From Nipponacmea schrenckii (taxonomy: Eukaryota > Mollusca > Gastropoda > Lottiidae), in assembly GCA_030562195.1 (NCBI GenBank), contig JAUJPP010000007.1, positions 33,477,769 to 33,541,768 of the forward strand: a stretch of 64,000 nucleotides of DNA. The letters are read 5' to 3'. A model generated the notes under the pieces. The model saw only the letters and a program-made list of their open reading frames with translations, did not search any database and was not told the DNA's origin. The position numbers were made by a program, and so were the translations under genes. Positions 1 to 13,300 of the stretch are shown piece by piece; within the stretch, counting starts at the first letter, position 1; each line of letters starts with the position of its first letter.

Positions 1-3000
1 CCATAAGATGGATCTGAAATAAAGTTTTAGAAAAATATAAAATCATCCCGAAGCACAGTTTACTCTAGAATAATTGTTTTGACAATTAATATGTTTGACA
101 ACAACTTACAACAAAGATGAAAATATGAATTGTATTCAAAAATGACAATTTTCCTCCATGACATAGCTGTCAATGTTTCGTAGGAAAATGATAAGCTCTG
201 TAATTTAAATCCAATTTAAATGAGTTGAAGAAGCCTCTAAGAAAACGAAATAGAGACAACGGAAGTTAGGCATTCTTAAAAACGGAAAACAATTTGAATT
301 ACATCCTCAAGTAAATGTCAAAAGAAAATTCTTCTACTTAAAAATTAGCACTGAAGCAAAGTTTAATTCAAACTCTAAAGAAGTAGATTGTATCCTTGGA
401 AACTCCGACGCGAGTATAAAAAAAGGTAGAATGTAGATTTCCTGAAGAAACGGAAACGTACCGGGAAACATCATATGTCCGGGGATACCAGTGAATGTAC
501 AGGCCCGGTAGTAGTCTTGTTGTTTCAAACTCTGCATCCTGTATGGCGCCGGTACTATAAGAAATGAAACTTGTTTTAAAAGGCTTCTCTTCAATAAGTG
601 CTTATGTATCTAGTAATTGTCCTACAACCTCGCTTCCGAAACAGTCACACTTTAATTTCCCCTCGGAACTGCTCGTTCTCCTTATAACCGGTTACAAGGC
701 AACTTTCCTGGAAATTGGAAGGAAACCTTCAAGTCCTGATTTTAAATTCGGTTCCGCAATGATTTTGCTATAGGTTAAGGAAACTAGCCATTGATTTATC
801 AAGAGAGATATTTATACGAAAGTCATGTTTAATCAAAAACCAATCACAGTAGCCAATCAAAGCCTCAATTACACGCTTGTCGACAGCCAATGGGCGGAGA
901 CCGTGGTTCCATACATTCAAATGGCGTCTTTTACTGACAGCGTCGCTATAGTGACATAAAAACTAACACGTGCACATTTGTTTACATCACATGGAATTGA
1001 CAAGCGTAAAGTAAAAGCATGACAGATTCCTAACCGTTCATTAGACACAACACGAAATGTATTTTTCACAACGATATGTCTTTTGTTTTTGTTCTAGCGC
1101 TTCGCTCAGTTTAGGTTTCAAGGATGGAATTTTATTAAAATAATAGAATATAATATATTTTTTTGAAATTGTTGATTATTATTATCAGACAATGTCAGAA
1201 TAATGATTCACTATAAAACACTATAAAATATATTGCTAAATAGAACTATTGGTAGGTACCACGCCAAAGGTGTGCATGTACTCCAGAGGTCGCCCTAAAT
1301 GTTCAAAGACAGTCAAACAAAACCAAGTATAGGCCTATCTATATCAACTTTATACAATATTTTTAGTTTACAAAGGCATTAAATGTATTTTTGTGAAAAT
1401 TTACCTGTTTGTCTTTTGTAAATATATATATATTTATTTTGTAGACTATTTTGTAGTTATAAAACAAAACAGTGCATTTTGTCTCTATATCAAAAATTGT
1501 TTTTATATTTGATTGTACGTCAAAAGTAGAAGGTTTCTAAAATCTGATATAGAAATCTCTATTGTTAATTATTTCAAAAAAGAAATTAGATAGTACGGTT
1601 ATTGAGTTTCATGTAATCATTCATTTATCTTTTAATTAAACACACTATTATGAATCTGGAAAATACAAAAAAGGGGAATGAAAAAAGTTAATACACCAAT
1701 TTGATAAGGCTAATTTTAGATAATTATAATGTTCAGTAATAGAATGCCAATAAAGTTACAGGAAAACAAACCTACGTAACTACTTTACCAATTGGCCGTA
1801 ATTATAGTGAAGAAAAATATCCATTACTAAGGCGGGAAATATCACGGCCTTTATCATAATATTCTAATATTTCATTCCAAGTGAAGCTCTACACCTGTCA
1901 GTGATTACATCACACTATTAGAGAAATGGAGAAAATTAGTAATTTGGAAGAAATCAGCAGTAAATCAGTGTCGGTCAGTTTCTCGGGTTTCTCGAGGCCA
2001 ATATCCGCTAATTTTCTAAAAATAATAGACAAAAGTCACGTAAATTGATGGATAACGGTCAACAGTCTGTATTGATGTTACAATATGAATATTTTATACT
2101 AAATATATTTTGTTATGAAATATTTCACTAGAAACCACATTAGTACACAATAAATGTCATATGCGCATATTTTTTCACTACAATCTCTACTTGCTATTTT
2201 TCTAAAATTATTTATTGTATAGACTGAATGGCGATTCGCAAGGTTTCAATTGATTGTCGTCCTTTAAACATAATTTCTTGCGTTTGGCAATCCTTATACT
2301 AATATTCGTTAGCAACGCTGCGATAAAGAAAACAAAAGACAAGGCGAATGTATAAAACTCAATTTATTACTATAATAGATAAGATATTGCCTGGAAAAAT
2401 TATTCTTTCCTGGCAATATGTCGACCGGAAGTGACGAGTCTAGTCAATTTGTTAGAAACCGACATAAAATCATCTAATTGAGTATACTTTTAACAATTAG
2501 CTTTGCAAGTCAGAGATATATAGAATTGAAAGTCGAAAGGAAGTGAGCCACTTAGTACAGTACAGTTAAAGATCAATCCGTGGATGCCCCAATATTACCT
2601 AAGTTTAGAAGATAACGATCTTTGATGCTATTGTTGTATGAAACTTTTTGTAACTAAACTTTAGAAGTTATAGTTATGTTATATAGTTGTAAATGAACTT
2701 TTGAAGATAATAATCTCTGGTACATTTATAATGTCCAAACTTTAGAAGATAATAATTTTTGATGCTAAAATGGTATATCAAATTAGGCACATCTCGTCGC
2801 AAAATGTTGATGAAGTAATTAAATTGCTAAATAAACTGGAGTGTTGGTGCTGAAGGAAATATATTTTTGAACCGTAAAACATATATTGCTAATCATTCTT
2901 ATAAATCAAAGGTGATGACAACTGTTTAGGACACTGGAAAAAAGTGGAAGCCACCCTTCAGAGATTACTATCTTAATCAAGAAGGATGCTTAATGTACCA

Positions 3001-6000
3001 TCATGTAATGTAATGGCGACAAGCATTAATTGAATTTTCCGATTTGAAATATTGAACGAGAGACTTTTCAGGGAATAATAATTGTTTTTAATTACGGACA
3101 ATGTATTGACAGAGAGGCGTGCTACCTATAAGATTCTCTCAAGCATGCGAACGGAAATTCATTAAAAGCATCGCTCTCAAGAAAAGATTTTTCTAGTGAG
3201 CCAGTCAGACGTAATTAGTCACTAAAAAGGGAAAGCAAAGTAACAGAGATGATTTCTAAGCTCAATAATATCTCATTTGGTTAAATGTTAATATATTTTG
3301 TTACAAAAGTACAGATCGCGTTTTAATATGCTGTATATATAATATGAAGGAATTTAAAGCCCAACTATTCCATAAAACGTCTTAATATTATATTCCGATA
3401 ACCTGAACAGGGAAAGTGTATTAAACATCCTCCTATTTTTTGTAGACGGATGATTTAAAGCGATAGTTGGTCTAAACTAAAATACTCCTTAAAGATCATG
3501 GTTCACCATTTTTTTATGATTGATGTGGGACAAACAGTAAATAGTCTTCAAAAGTACCTACTAGAACTGCACTAAAATCGCCTAATCCATGTTACTTCAA
3601 ACTAGAAAATTCACTTCCTATTTCTATATATGTTCAAAAAAAATTACGAGTAGTCATTTTAGCTTCAAAATGATAAATATGAAGATACATGAATATAAAG
3701 GCCCAAATTTCGTTGGAGATCTGTGAACATTATTACTGATTAGCTTGGCTAAAATATCCCATTTGAGATCTGCTATGTGTTAGTAATTAACTTTATTGGA
3801 AATTTCGAAAGCCTCTTATACGTGAAGACTTCATTTTATTTCCATTGAAAAAAATTATTAATCTGCCAATGTCGTCAATTTCAAAATTGTTTGTATGATT
3901 TAAGTATAGCAAACAATTTGGTTTTAATATTACATATGTAATTAAATAATATATTTACACATTCGATAAGGCAATAGAATCATAAATTTTAATTTGGATA
4001 TAGGTTGTATTCTTTCCTTAGAGGCAATTGGAAACACTTGTCAATATTAATATCAATGATATTTTTTTTTAAATGGGCTCCCGATAAATTATATGTCTTA
4101 TTCGATGATAATGGTCATGAATTAAGTTGTCAATAACGCTAAACTTGTTCAAAGTGGAGTTAGTGAAGAATTTATAACTTTGTGAATAATGAATTAGAGT
4201 TTTCCCCAAACATTGTAATGATCCAATCAATTATCCAAAGACAATTGATAGCGGATTGAAGTCAAATTTTAAATAATATTCATGCACTTAACCTTCTACA
4301 TATTTTCTAGAGTATTGATGACCAAGACCAATTGCATGCACCTTACAGGTGAAAGTTAAATCCAAATTGAAATAAAAGTGGCTCATCTGACTGCAGATGG
4401 ATCTTCTTTAAGAACACGCTCTCAACAATTTATGAGAGTTTGGGACTTTAAATAGTTTCCGAAAGCGCATTTATTAGAATTTAATAACGCGTATCATGAG
4501 CATAGAAGTGCTTTTAACTAAACTGAATCACGATGAATATTGAAAACCCAGTGATATTAGAATCAAATAGCTAATTAATTCTGATCTCTAACGATTTCCT
4601 TTATTATGATAATGAATAGAATTTCTAACAACTATTTTAAGATATCTCCGCGTTCTTTTTATTTATTCTTTTTATATGAAATTATAAAAGACTGTTTTTA
4701 ACGACATATCTTTTTAGAGTGGAAAATGTAAGAAATTCATATTACTTCTCGACAGCCGTATAAGACTGACACCAAGGACCAATTTGGCCAAACACAAGAA
4801 ATTATACTTAGATTGGTGATTCACTTTACTGGAAGAAGACATAGAAAAGAATTACCAATTGCGAAGTGTGGGATCCGGGATCCTCTGCTGCGTATTCTAC
4901 AAAATAATCTTATATTAGAAGCACAAGTTAGAGATAAAAGCCAATGCTATAAAATGTCCTCGTAACCACCTTACACTAACTTCTTTCCATTACTGTGGAT
5001 TATGAATTTAGTATTATAACCTACAGCTTTCACTTAATTAAATGTAGTATTATTTGTAATTATCATCATTATTATTCATTGAAAGCGGGTTCATAACTGG
5101 AAATTCTACGGATTCACACTAAGGTCAATGGAAATTGGTTGAAAAATAAAACAGCGTCATTTTGAAACGTCTACGGTTCTAAGTTCCTTTAATAGTTAGT
5201 TTTCACTGAATCCAGGTTATTCAATATTTCTGTAAAATATCTCTGTATATTTTTTAACTATTTTTTTTGTCGTCAATGAATTTGAAATCAAATCAGCAGA
5301 CAATGTGGATAGAAAAAAAGAATCATTATGAAACTCCTCTTTATTAAATGTTTCGGCCAGGAGGTCCGCCTTTAGATCTGTCATTGTCATGAATTTCTAT
5401 CTAACTAGATTGAAAGAATGGTCGTTCAAGCTAAGAGAAACTGTCAAAAGTCGGTATAAATTTCACTTAATTGCCAGTGAGATTCCAAACAAGACGATTG
5501 CAAATGGAAAATTCATTAGAGGATATTGTCGTCATTGTTAAGTAAATGAATACGTCGATCGGTTTACGATTCACATTTGTCATGTATAAAAGTTGAATGA
5601 GCGACAGTTTTAAGAGATTTGCGTCCACACTCAATATGTTTGAGTTCAAATTTAGTTGATTTCAACACGAAAGATAACGGTAATAATTTCTATAAAACGA
5701 TAAAAGGTGATTTAACACGACGCATTCAAAGAAACGATATAAAATTTAAATGAATATTTTGTAAGAAACAAAGCATTCAGTGTTGCTCAATATTATTTTC
5801 ATACTCTTTTATTATATTTATATATCAAAGTGGTTGGTTTTGAACTAATAACAAAGCTATTATATGTTATAAGATAAATAACAAAAGCTCCGGAAGTGCT
5901 TTAACAATATCTCGACAAAAACTTTTCAAAAAATATTGTAAATGTACAGGGTCTAATCCGAACCTACTTACAAAACTATTTCCTAACCGGAATAGGGATA

Positions 6001-8106
6001 CACTCATGGTGAAAGCTTGATGTTTTTTTCTTGAAGCCGATCGATGAAAAAACTCTGGAACTGTCTGATTTTGTGCGTGATTATACATACTCAAGTGCTT
6101 AGATTTTGCAAGAGTCGGAAGTCGGTTCCATTATTGTCTCAAACAAGAGAAGGAAGGCTAAGTGAATGATAAACAACAAGGATAACAGTGGTAAATAATA
6201 CACGATGTCCTTTCTGATTTTTGTGCATTAAAGTACCATTATGCAGTATTTCCAATATTAGAATGAATAGTTTGGCTTTTCGCTGGAGTATGACGTATTT
6301 GCACGTCTAACTAATGGGAGGACACTACATAAGATATATTTAATAACAGACGATTTATATAAGATTTCCATATTTGACAATTACACCCAATACACCCGAA
6401 GGAATTGTAAAGAGGCTTTCTTGTTGTGTATTGTGAACACCTATATATATTAATGATTAGTACCTGCAATTGCAGAAAGACTTAAACGCAGATGAAGCTC
6501 CCACAAGAGAATTCGGTACTATTATAGCACGAGACAACCCTAACGTAATAATATAAATTATCTCCCCTTGGTGGCAATTCTATCTAAAAATTGCTGTTCT
6601 ATTCACTGAACAGTAGTAACACTTCTATTCTGTTAAAACTAGGCAATATATAAGGCAACGATGAAGCATATTGTCAATGAGGCAATTTTTAATTAGATGG
6701 GGCGATAACATGTATTATTATTGTGGTTTGATGGTATAAAGTTTGCGAATAACATTGTTTGTTGTGAGACCTTTATCACTTCCGGTGAACTTTTTTGGAA
6801 TTGCAGGAATAACAGGCTTTTGACAAATAATTTGAATCTCTCAAATAGGTGTCCGCGATACCCAAAACTTGACTTGAAAACCTCTATATAATTCCTTTAA
6901 GTATAAGTTTGTTTTTTTTTTAAAAGGGGAATGATTCGTAAAACTAAATCGTTGTATTGAATCTAAAAGACATCGATAAAGCTAAAAAAAAAGCAATAAC
7001 ATAGAAAAACACAAACAAAGATCAATTGAAAAATGTATGTACATGCTATAATTTATTATTTGAAAGTCAATCAGGACTTCTAGCAGTATTACTACTTCAA
7101 CAGCAACTCTTAAATCTGCTTCATCAGAAAGTGTTAATTCATTAAGCTCGTTCGTATCTGAGGTGTTTCAATCCAGTTTGAATTCTTGTATCACTTGCTT
7201 TGCATCCTGTCTTCAGACAACTATCAAAAAAATTGATCTGTGACTGAATGACAATTTAGACAAAAGACGGTTTTTTCGAACTTTCGTTTACATTTTACAT
7301 GCATACGAACAATGGAGGTGTACAAACCTTCAATTCATACTCTTTTAATATAATATTATTTCATACATTGGAGAAAATATGATTTTCCTTCAAGTTAAAA
7401 GAACTTTATGTTGTTTTTGGACTTCGGCTTCCGGGATAGGATCGCTAGTAATATGCGTATTTATTTTTTATTTTCTTTAATAAGAACTTTACAAAATCAC
7501 TTTATAGATTATAATAAATAGGGCATAATAACACTTCATTTAAACTGCATACTTGTGAGTTCTTTATAGTCAATACCATTTCAAATTAAAGTGATATATT
7601 CTAAATATATTTGTACAATATTTAGTAGACCTATATGTTATTTGTGGTTAAAGCTTTACGGTAATATTTTTGACATCTATCAGTAATGAAATGCTTTCAG
7701 AAATTCCAGTAACCGGAATATATCTCAGTAAATAATAGTGAAAAGACAAATGGATCTTTACCAGGTTGTGTACACGCCTTGACATTAGGTGTTAATACGC
7801 TTTGTATAAATTCACTTACCGGTAATATCCGGCTGGACAATATATGGTAAATTGAAGAACCCTATGGGACTTTCTAATGTTTGCTTATACCTGATCTACA
7901 ATTGTACACATTTTCTTTTTCTATTATTTGGCGATTTTGTCAAACTCTGCCTTCTAGATTGTTCCCCTGAAAATAACGATAATAATGATGCCCAATAAAT
8001 TCATTTAAATCGAAATTCTTAACAGTGTAAGATGTATAGCAGAAGTTGTCTTAGAACCAGAGTGGGTAATTTAACCGAATGAATCTGACACTGACAGGAT
8101 GAATAA
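1..8106. other. AT-rich non-coding stretch
   Basis: No coding region is supported here. Open frames on both strands are short, end at random and contain no motif I recognise. Composition is AT-rich with homopolymer runs. A somewhat GC-richer segment lies at about 640-1100 and includes a CACGTG at about 966; it could be the edge of a promoter for a gene outside the window, but nothing confirms this. Confidence 0.6.
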
Positions 8107-8906
8107 CAAGCGGTTGCCTAGCAAGATACGCACACTTTAAAATATATTTTCTGTTTTAACACAGGCAAAACCTCTAAGATTATTTAGGTCTAATCCAAGT
8201 TCTCGTCAATATAAATGTTCACACCAAATTTCATTAAAATCAGATGAAAACTGTATTGTCTATCGCAATCACAAGCCACGTTTTGACTAAGTCAAGTGCA
8301 ATAACTCAACAGTATATCGAATTGTCAATTTCGAACTTGACCAAGATGACATCAACTTCAATGATCACACCAAATTTCATTCCAATCAGATGAAAACTGT
8401 TGTCTCTATCGTGTTCACAAGTCTATTTCGACGCAATTTGACTCAGGCAAGGCCAATAACTCAAAAAACGTTCACCAAAAAATCGTCATGATCAAACTTG
8501 TCCAAGTCAATTTTGACGCGTTTTTGCTAAGTCAAGTGCAATAACTCAAAAACCATTCATCGAAAAATCGCCAATTTCGAACTTGTTCAAGATCTCATCA
8601 ATATAAATGATCACAGAAAGTTTCATTTAAATCCGATGAAAACTGTAGTCTCTATCGCGTTCACAAGCCAATTTTGACGCGTTTTTACTAAGTCAAGTGC
8701 AATAACTCAAAAACCGTTCATCGAAAAATTGCCAATTTCGAACTTGTCCGAGATCTCATTAATATAAATGATCACAGCAAGTTTCATTCAAATCTGACAA
8801 AAACTGTAGCCTCTATTGCGTTCACAAGCAATTGTGGACGGACGGACCGACGGACGGACAGGGGTGACGACAATATACGACCACATTATAATGTGGGCGT
8901 ATAAAA
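8107..8906 (+). mobile_element. pearl-like non-autonomous Helitron/Helentron element, copy 1
   Basis: The copy starts with a head of the form GGTTGCCTAGCAAGATACGC. It continues with four tandem core units of about 160 bp, each carrying a phrase like AAGTCAAGTGCAATAACTCA. It ends in a short GACG-type microsatellite and a hairpin (CCACATTATAATGTGGG) followed by CGTATAAA. It has no coding capacity. The layout (head, tandem core, tetranucleotide microsatellite, tail hairpin) is that of the pearl elements known from bivalves. It is the same subfamily as the copy in the Rab intron at 48898-50100, which has six core units rather than four. Confidence 0.75.
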
Positions 8907-10070
8907 AGAGATTGGAAATAATCGGAAAATGAACAATTTTGTCCACACAGAACTGATCACACCACACACAAACCGTACTAACAAAAATCATACATACCTG
9001 TGTCTACATAACTTCACCTAATCATAATGTTACAACCAAGAATATCCAGAATATCTTACTTTTTTCTTGAATACATGTATATAGGCCTACACTGTTTGCA
9101 ACTGCAGATCTTTTTTCCGACGAAGTTAGGGAAGCAGTTTTTTTTTCAACTCAGATTTATTATCATAATTAAAACCTTAATTTCGCAGATATTGCTGACT
9201 AATATTCTTATTTTAGACAATTAAATGGCTTGGCAATCCTTCTTTACTTTTGAGCTTGTTGACTTCATTATCGTTATCAAGACAAACCATCACTTTAAAT
9301 AACAACACGTGCAACTCTCCAAGACCGTGACCTGATCACGTGTCAATAGCAAGTCATATCGTCTGCAGAGGAGCATGACACTGATTGGTTGACCTGAGGG
9401 GTCAACCATTCCTTTTCGGGACAAGAGCTGTCCAGTCATGGATGAACTTATTTGAAATGTTACGATTATTCTGCAAAAGCTTTTGATTTGTCATCAATAC
9501 AGGTTGTTTGTATCTCAGTCGCATGACAATGACATAGACCCTGTTTATCGTCTGATACCATTGCGCAGTTGTATTTACTTTTATCATTAATTGGCCGTCT
9601 TCTTATAAATTACACGAGTCAGAAAGTAAAAGGCTATATTAAAGTTTAAATTATCATCTAAGAAATGAATTGTGAGTTTATAATAAATCCAATGAAAGCT
9701 TTTTTTGCCTTTTTGGTGTAACTTCTTATGAATATGTGTACTGTTTGGAATGAAATGAATGGAGCTTTACGCCCTACTCGTCTGCCTATTCTCTTTCAAT
9801 TTTCCTCACATGTCGAGCCTGTAACACACGGGGCCTCGGTTTATTGTCCGACGGAAAGACCTAGCGCTTTTTTTTTCAACCCAGACCTGCATCACTGAGA
9901 ATGGTAAGCCGGATTAAAATCTAACTCTTAGCCATCACACTGGAAGAGCAAAATCATTATTCTCAAATTGTCAACGTGGGTGTTTCAAATAGATAAATAA
10001 AGGAAGAAAGTAGGCCAAGAGGATTATCCCTACATGTAGGGATGTATCATTCCAGGTCTTAGTACTCTTG
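8907..10070. other. non-coding, two CACGTG motifs and an inverted CCAAT box
   Basis: No gene is seen. CACGTG occurs at 9306 and 9337, and an inverted CCAAT (ATTGG) lies near 9383. The segment at about 8993-9047 (ACATACCTG... GTTACAACC) is similar to 29607-29660, so it is a dispersed repeat fragment. Confidence 0.4.
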
Positions 10071-10305
10071 TTATCTCTGCACACATACCTTATCTCTGCA
10101 CACTTACCTTATCTCTGCACACATACCTTATCTCTGCACACATACCTTATCTCTGCACACATACCTTATCTCTGCACACATACCTTATATCTGCAACATA
10201 CCTTATCTCTGCACACATACCTTGTCTTTGCACACATACCTTATCTCTCTGCACACAAGCCTTATCTCTGCACACATACCTTATCTCTGCACACATACCT
10301 ATCGG
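10071..10305. repeat. 19-bp tandem array (TTATCTCTGCACACATACC)
   Basis: About a dozen copies of a 19-bp unit follow one another, with single-base variants and one or two length changes at about 10190 and 10245. The open frames across it (SLHTYLI-type repeats) are a by-product of the unit and show no sign of being a gene. Confidence 0.93.
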
Positions 10306-13300
10306 TTTCAAATTATTAGTTTAGGGGCTAGATACTTCATATTTTCTACCTTTGAAAGTTCTGTAGCCAATATCATTACTTTTACATTTCATTCAAATGC
10401 TGCAGTTTGTGGTGTGATCAATAAAGATGAAGAAGAGAGACCTAAAAACGTAATAAATAACTTTGAGAAATACAGATCCATATGGGAAGATTGAATCACA
10501 ACTAAACTGCCATATAATTAAGGAGTGCCTAATTCGAAAGTTGTTTTCATCGCTATACTATAAATACGTATGTATGTATACATTCACATTGTTGAGTTAC
10601 AAGTTGGACAAAAGGAGAGAGTGTGCTATAAAAACTTATAATCAGATGGTTCCGTAACGAGACGTTATGGTTACTAATTATATACCACAAGAAGGTGTAA
10701 TCTAAGCTGATATGTTTGGTTGATTTATTTGCTTCCTTCGTATGAATTGATCCACCATCAGAAATACGTTTCTTTACAGATATGACGTTTCAATAAAATC
10801 TTGTAGAAATACGGTATTTTTTCTGGTTTTTGTTATAGATAACACAAAAACATGCATTTGGTTTAATCGTTACAAAATTGGCCTGTGTTAATTCCATGAA
10901 AGTAAAATTCGTTTATTTTTAAATAACAGATTTTAACAGCCACGTGTGTCAAAATCTAAAACGTAAGGGGAAAATAAGATAATGAGAAAACTAATTTTGT
11001 TTGTAAATGCTAGCCATATATTAATAATGACGCTTTCGACATTATCTCTACGTTCAATCAACCATTTCTATTCTTCTATTTTATATGATTATTGGCAGTT
11101 CTGATTGAGGTCTGTATTTCCTAGACAGGGGTCAGAGGTTATTCTTTTCCTCTCACGATTAAAAATAACATAGAGAAGTGTTTCTGTTTAATAATCGGTA
11201 GGTGGAGACTATTACATTCAAATGACACGTGCCGGTGACGTTTGGCAGCCATGTTGAATTGCCCAGGTGCAGCCAGAATGGCCGCCAGCAAGAAGACCAT
11301 TCTGAATGATTTGAGTGCGAACGATTGAATCATTGAAGCGTATAAATTAGGGTTATAACCTGAAGGTTGTGCGTTGTGAGTTATAAATGAGAATGCCGTG
11401 TTATTGATATGTTTTGTGTCTTTATTCCAATACAGATCAATTTTCAACATAACAGTTAAAATGATGTGAAATACTGTTATTTTTCTCTTAGATTGACAGT
11501 TAACATGGAATATAACGCTTTTAATTATGGGGTTCTCCGACTATTTTACCATTTCTAATCCTCCAAATTGGACACGTTTTTATTATTCTGATTTTCTCCA
11601 TTATTCTTTTTGTGTGAAAAGTAATTGTTGACATTCTAATCACGTGCTATTATTCTGACGTTTTATAAAGACAATAAATAATCTTACAGTATTCCAGTCA
11701 GTCAAACTTTAACTCATTAACTGTAATAATGAAAAAAGGCACTTGCATAAAACACTATGTTAGTAATCTAGCATACCGGACACTTGTTTTGAGAGATAAT
11801 AACATATAGATGTTCAACTAAACCAAACTTAGCCTATTCAAATTTTGTCGATACATGAAATTCTATTTCATATTTTATATGACAAAAAAACATTTAAGAA
11901 TCTTAACACAAATTACTGACAGCTCTAAAATTTGTTTCATGACGTCATTTTCATACGCCCAAATGAAATTGTGGATGTATATTGGGTCTCCTCTGTACAT
12001 TGATGAGATCTCAATAAAATCTGAATATAGTATTAATTGTAGGTTTGGGTATTACTGAACTTGGCATGCCTACACGTATTGATGTAGATATTTTAGTTCA
12101 AATTGACGATATTTTGTTTTGCAATTGAATTGCATTGGACTATTTAAATGGTGACAAACTGGATCTAGATCATAAATTGTACAGTATTTACCCAAATTTT
12201 ATAAAACATTGTTCATGTTTGATTTTGATGATAATTTGATCAACTGTTTTTGAGGTGTGCCTTGAACTATATATTTCAAACTATGTGAAAATTCATTTTC
12301 TAGTCAATAAAAGTTTCTGACAGCTGTGGGTCCTTTTTTCCTTCAAATCAATCGAAGCGGTTTTTTCGGTAACGTTAATATTATATTATATTAACCTTTT
12401 TTCAACATCAGACAGCATTTGAACTGTCAAACTTCTAGAAAATCCAAAATATCCATACTGGATGCAGTCGGCAAAGGTTACATGCTCACACAGCAGCAAT
12501 TTTCAAGACAGCTTTACCCTTTTGAAAGAGCATCTTTGTTTGAAGTCATTCTAGGTAATCCATACGAGATTTATTGAATGTGTAGGAGATCAAATATCCA
12601 CTCATATGCACTAGCATGGAATCTAAATAACACTATTATCAACAGAAGAGTTGTTTAAGTCAATTTTAAGATTTTATACGAAGGATAAACCATTGAAGTT
12701 AACTTATTGCTAGATAATAATACGGTAAAGTTAAGTCACTGACACGTGACCTAATACGTCATACGAAAGCTACTTCTCACATACTCGTGTCAAACACGCA
12801 TAGATGCTAAACACAAAGTAAATCCTCTTTACCAAGACACGCTAGCTTGGCTTAACATGCTATATATTCACCAAAACCCCGTTGTGATATGTTTATAATT
12901 TCAACGAAGCGGATATCATTTTCTGCTTTCAAATTGCCGCAAGAAATGCAAAGAGGAAGGCGACACGTGACGGACGTTATCGAACAGTGACGGGAGGCAA
13001 GGCATTTCAGCACGTGGATAAGATTATGTTTTCTACTTCAAAGGCTGATAACTTAAACTAAACTTGTTTATGTTTTTATAACCAGGTGCATGTTTTATTA
13101 TCAGATGAGATATCCAATTTAATTTTGAAAATCATGTCTTCATATTGTAACTAAACTACATCTTACTATTTTCGCTTTTATATTTCTTTCGGAATTTTTC
13201 ATGTATTTTTTTGTCGATAGGGTTCGATTTAGGGAATGCTTCTAATGTGTTGACGAGTAAATTCGTTTTTATGGATAAAGATGAATAAGTCATCAAATGA

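Noticed and set aside
10068..10494. Open frames of 83 and 90 codons
   Set aside because: They are produced by the 19-bp tandem unit and its flank; the peptide is only the repeat in translation and one start is not ATG.
11139..11450. Minus-strand frame with a signal-peptide-like stretch (MVFLLAAILAAPGQF)
   Set aside because: No cleavage-site context, splice partner or family; the frame runs into random sequence. A secreted peptide cannot be excluded but is not supported.
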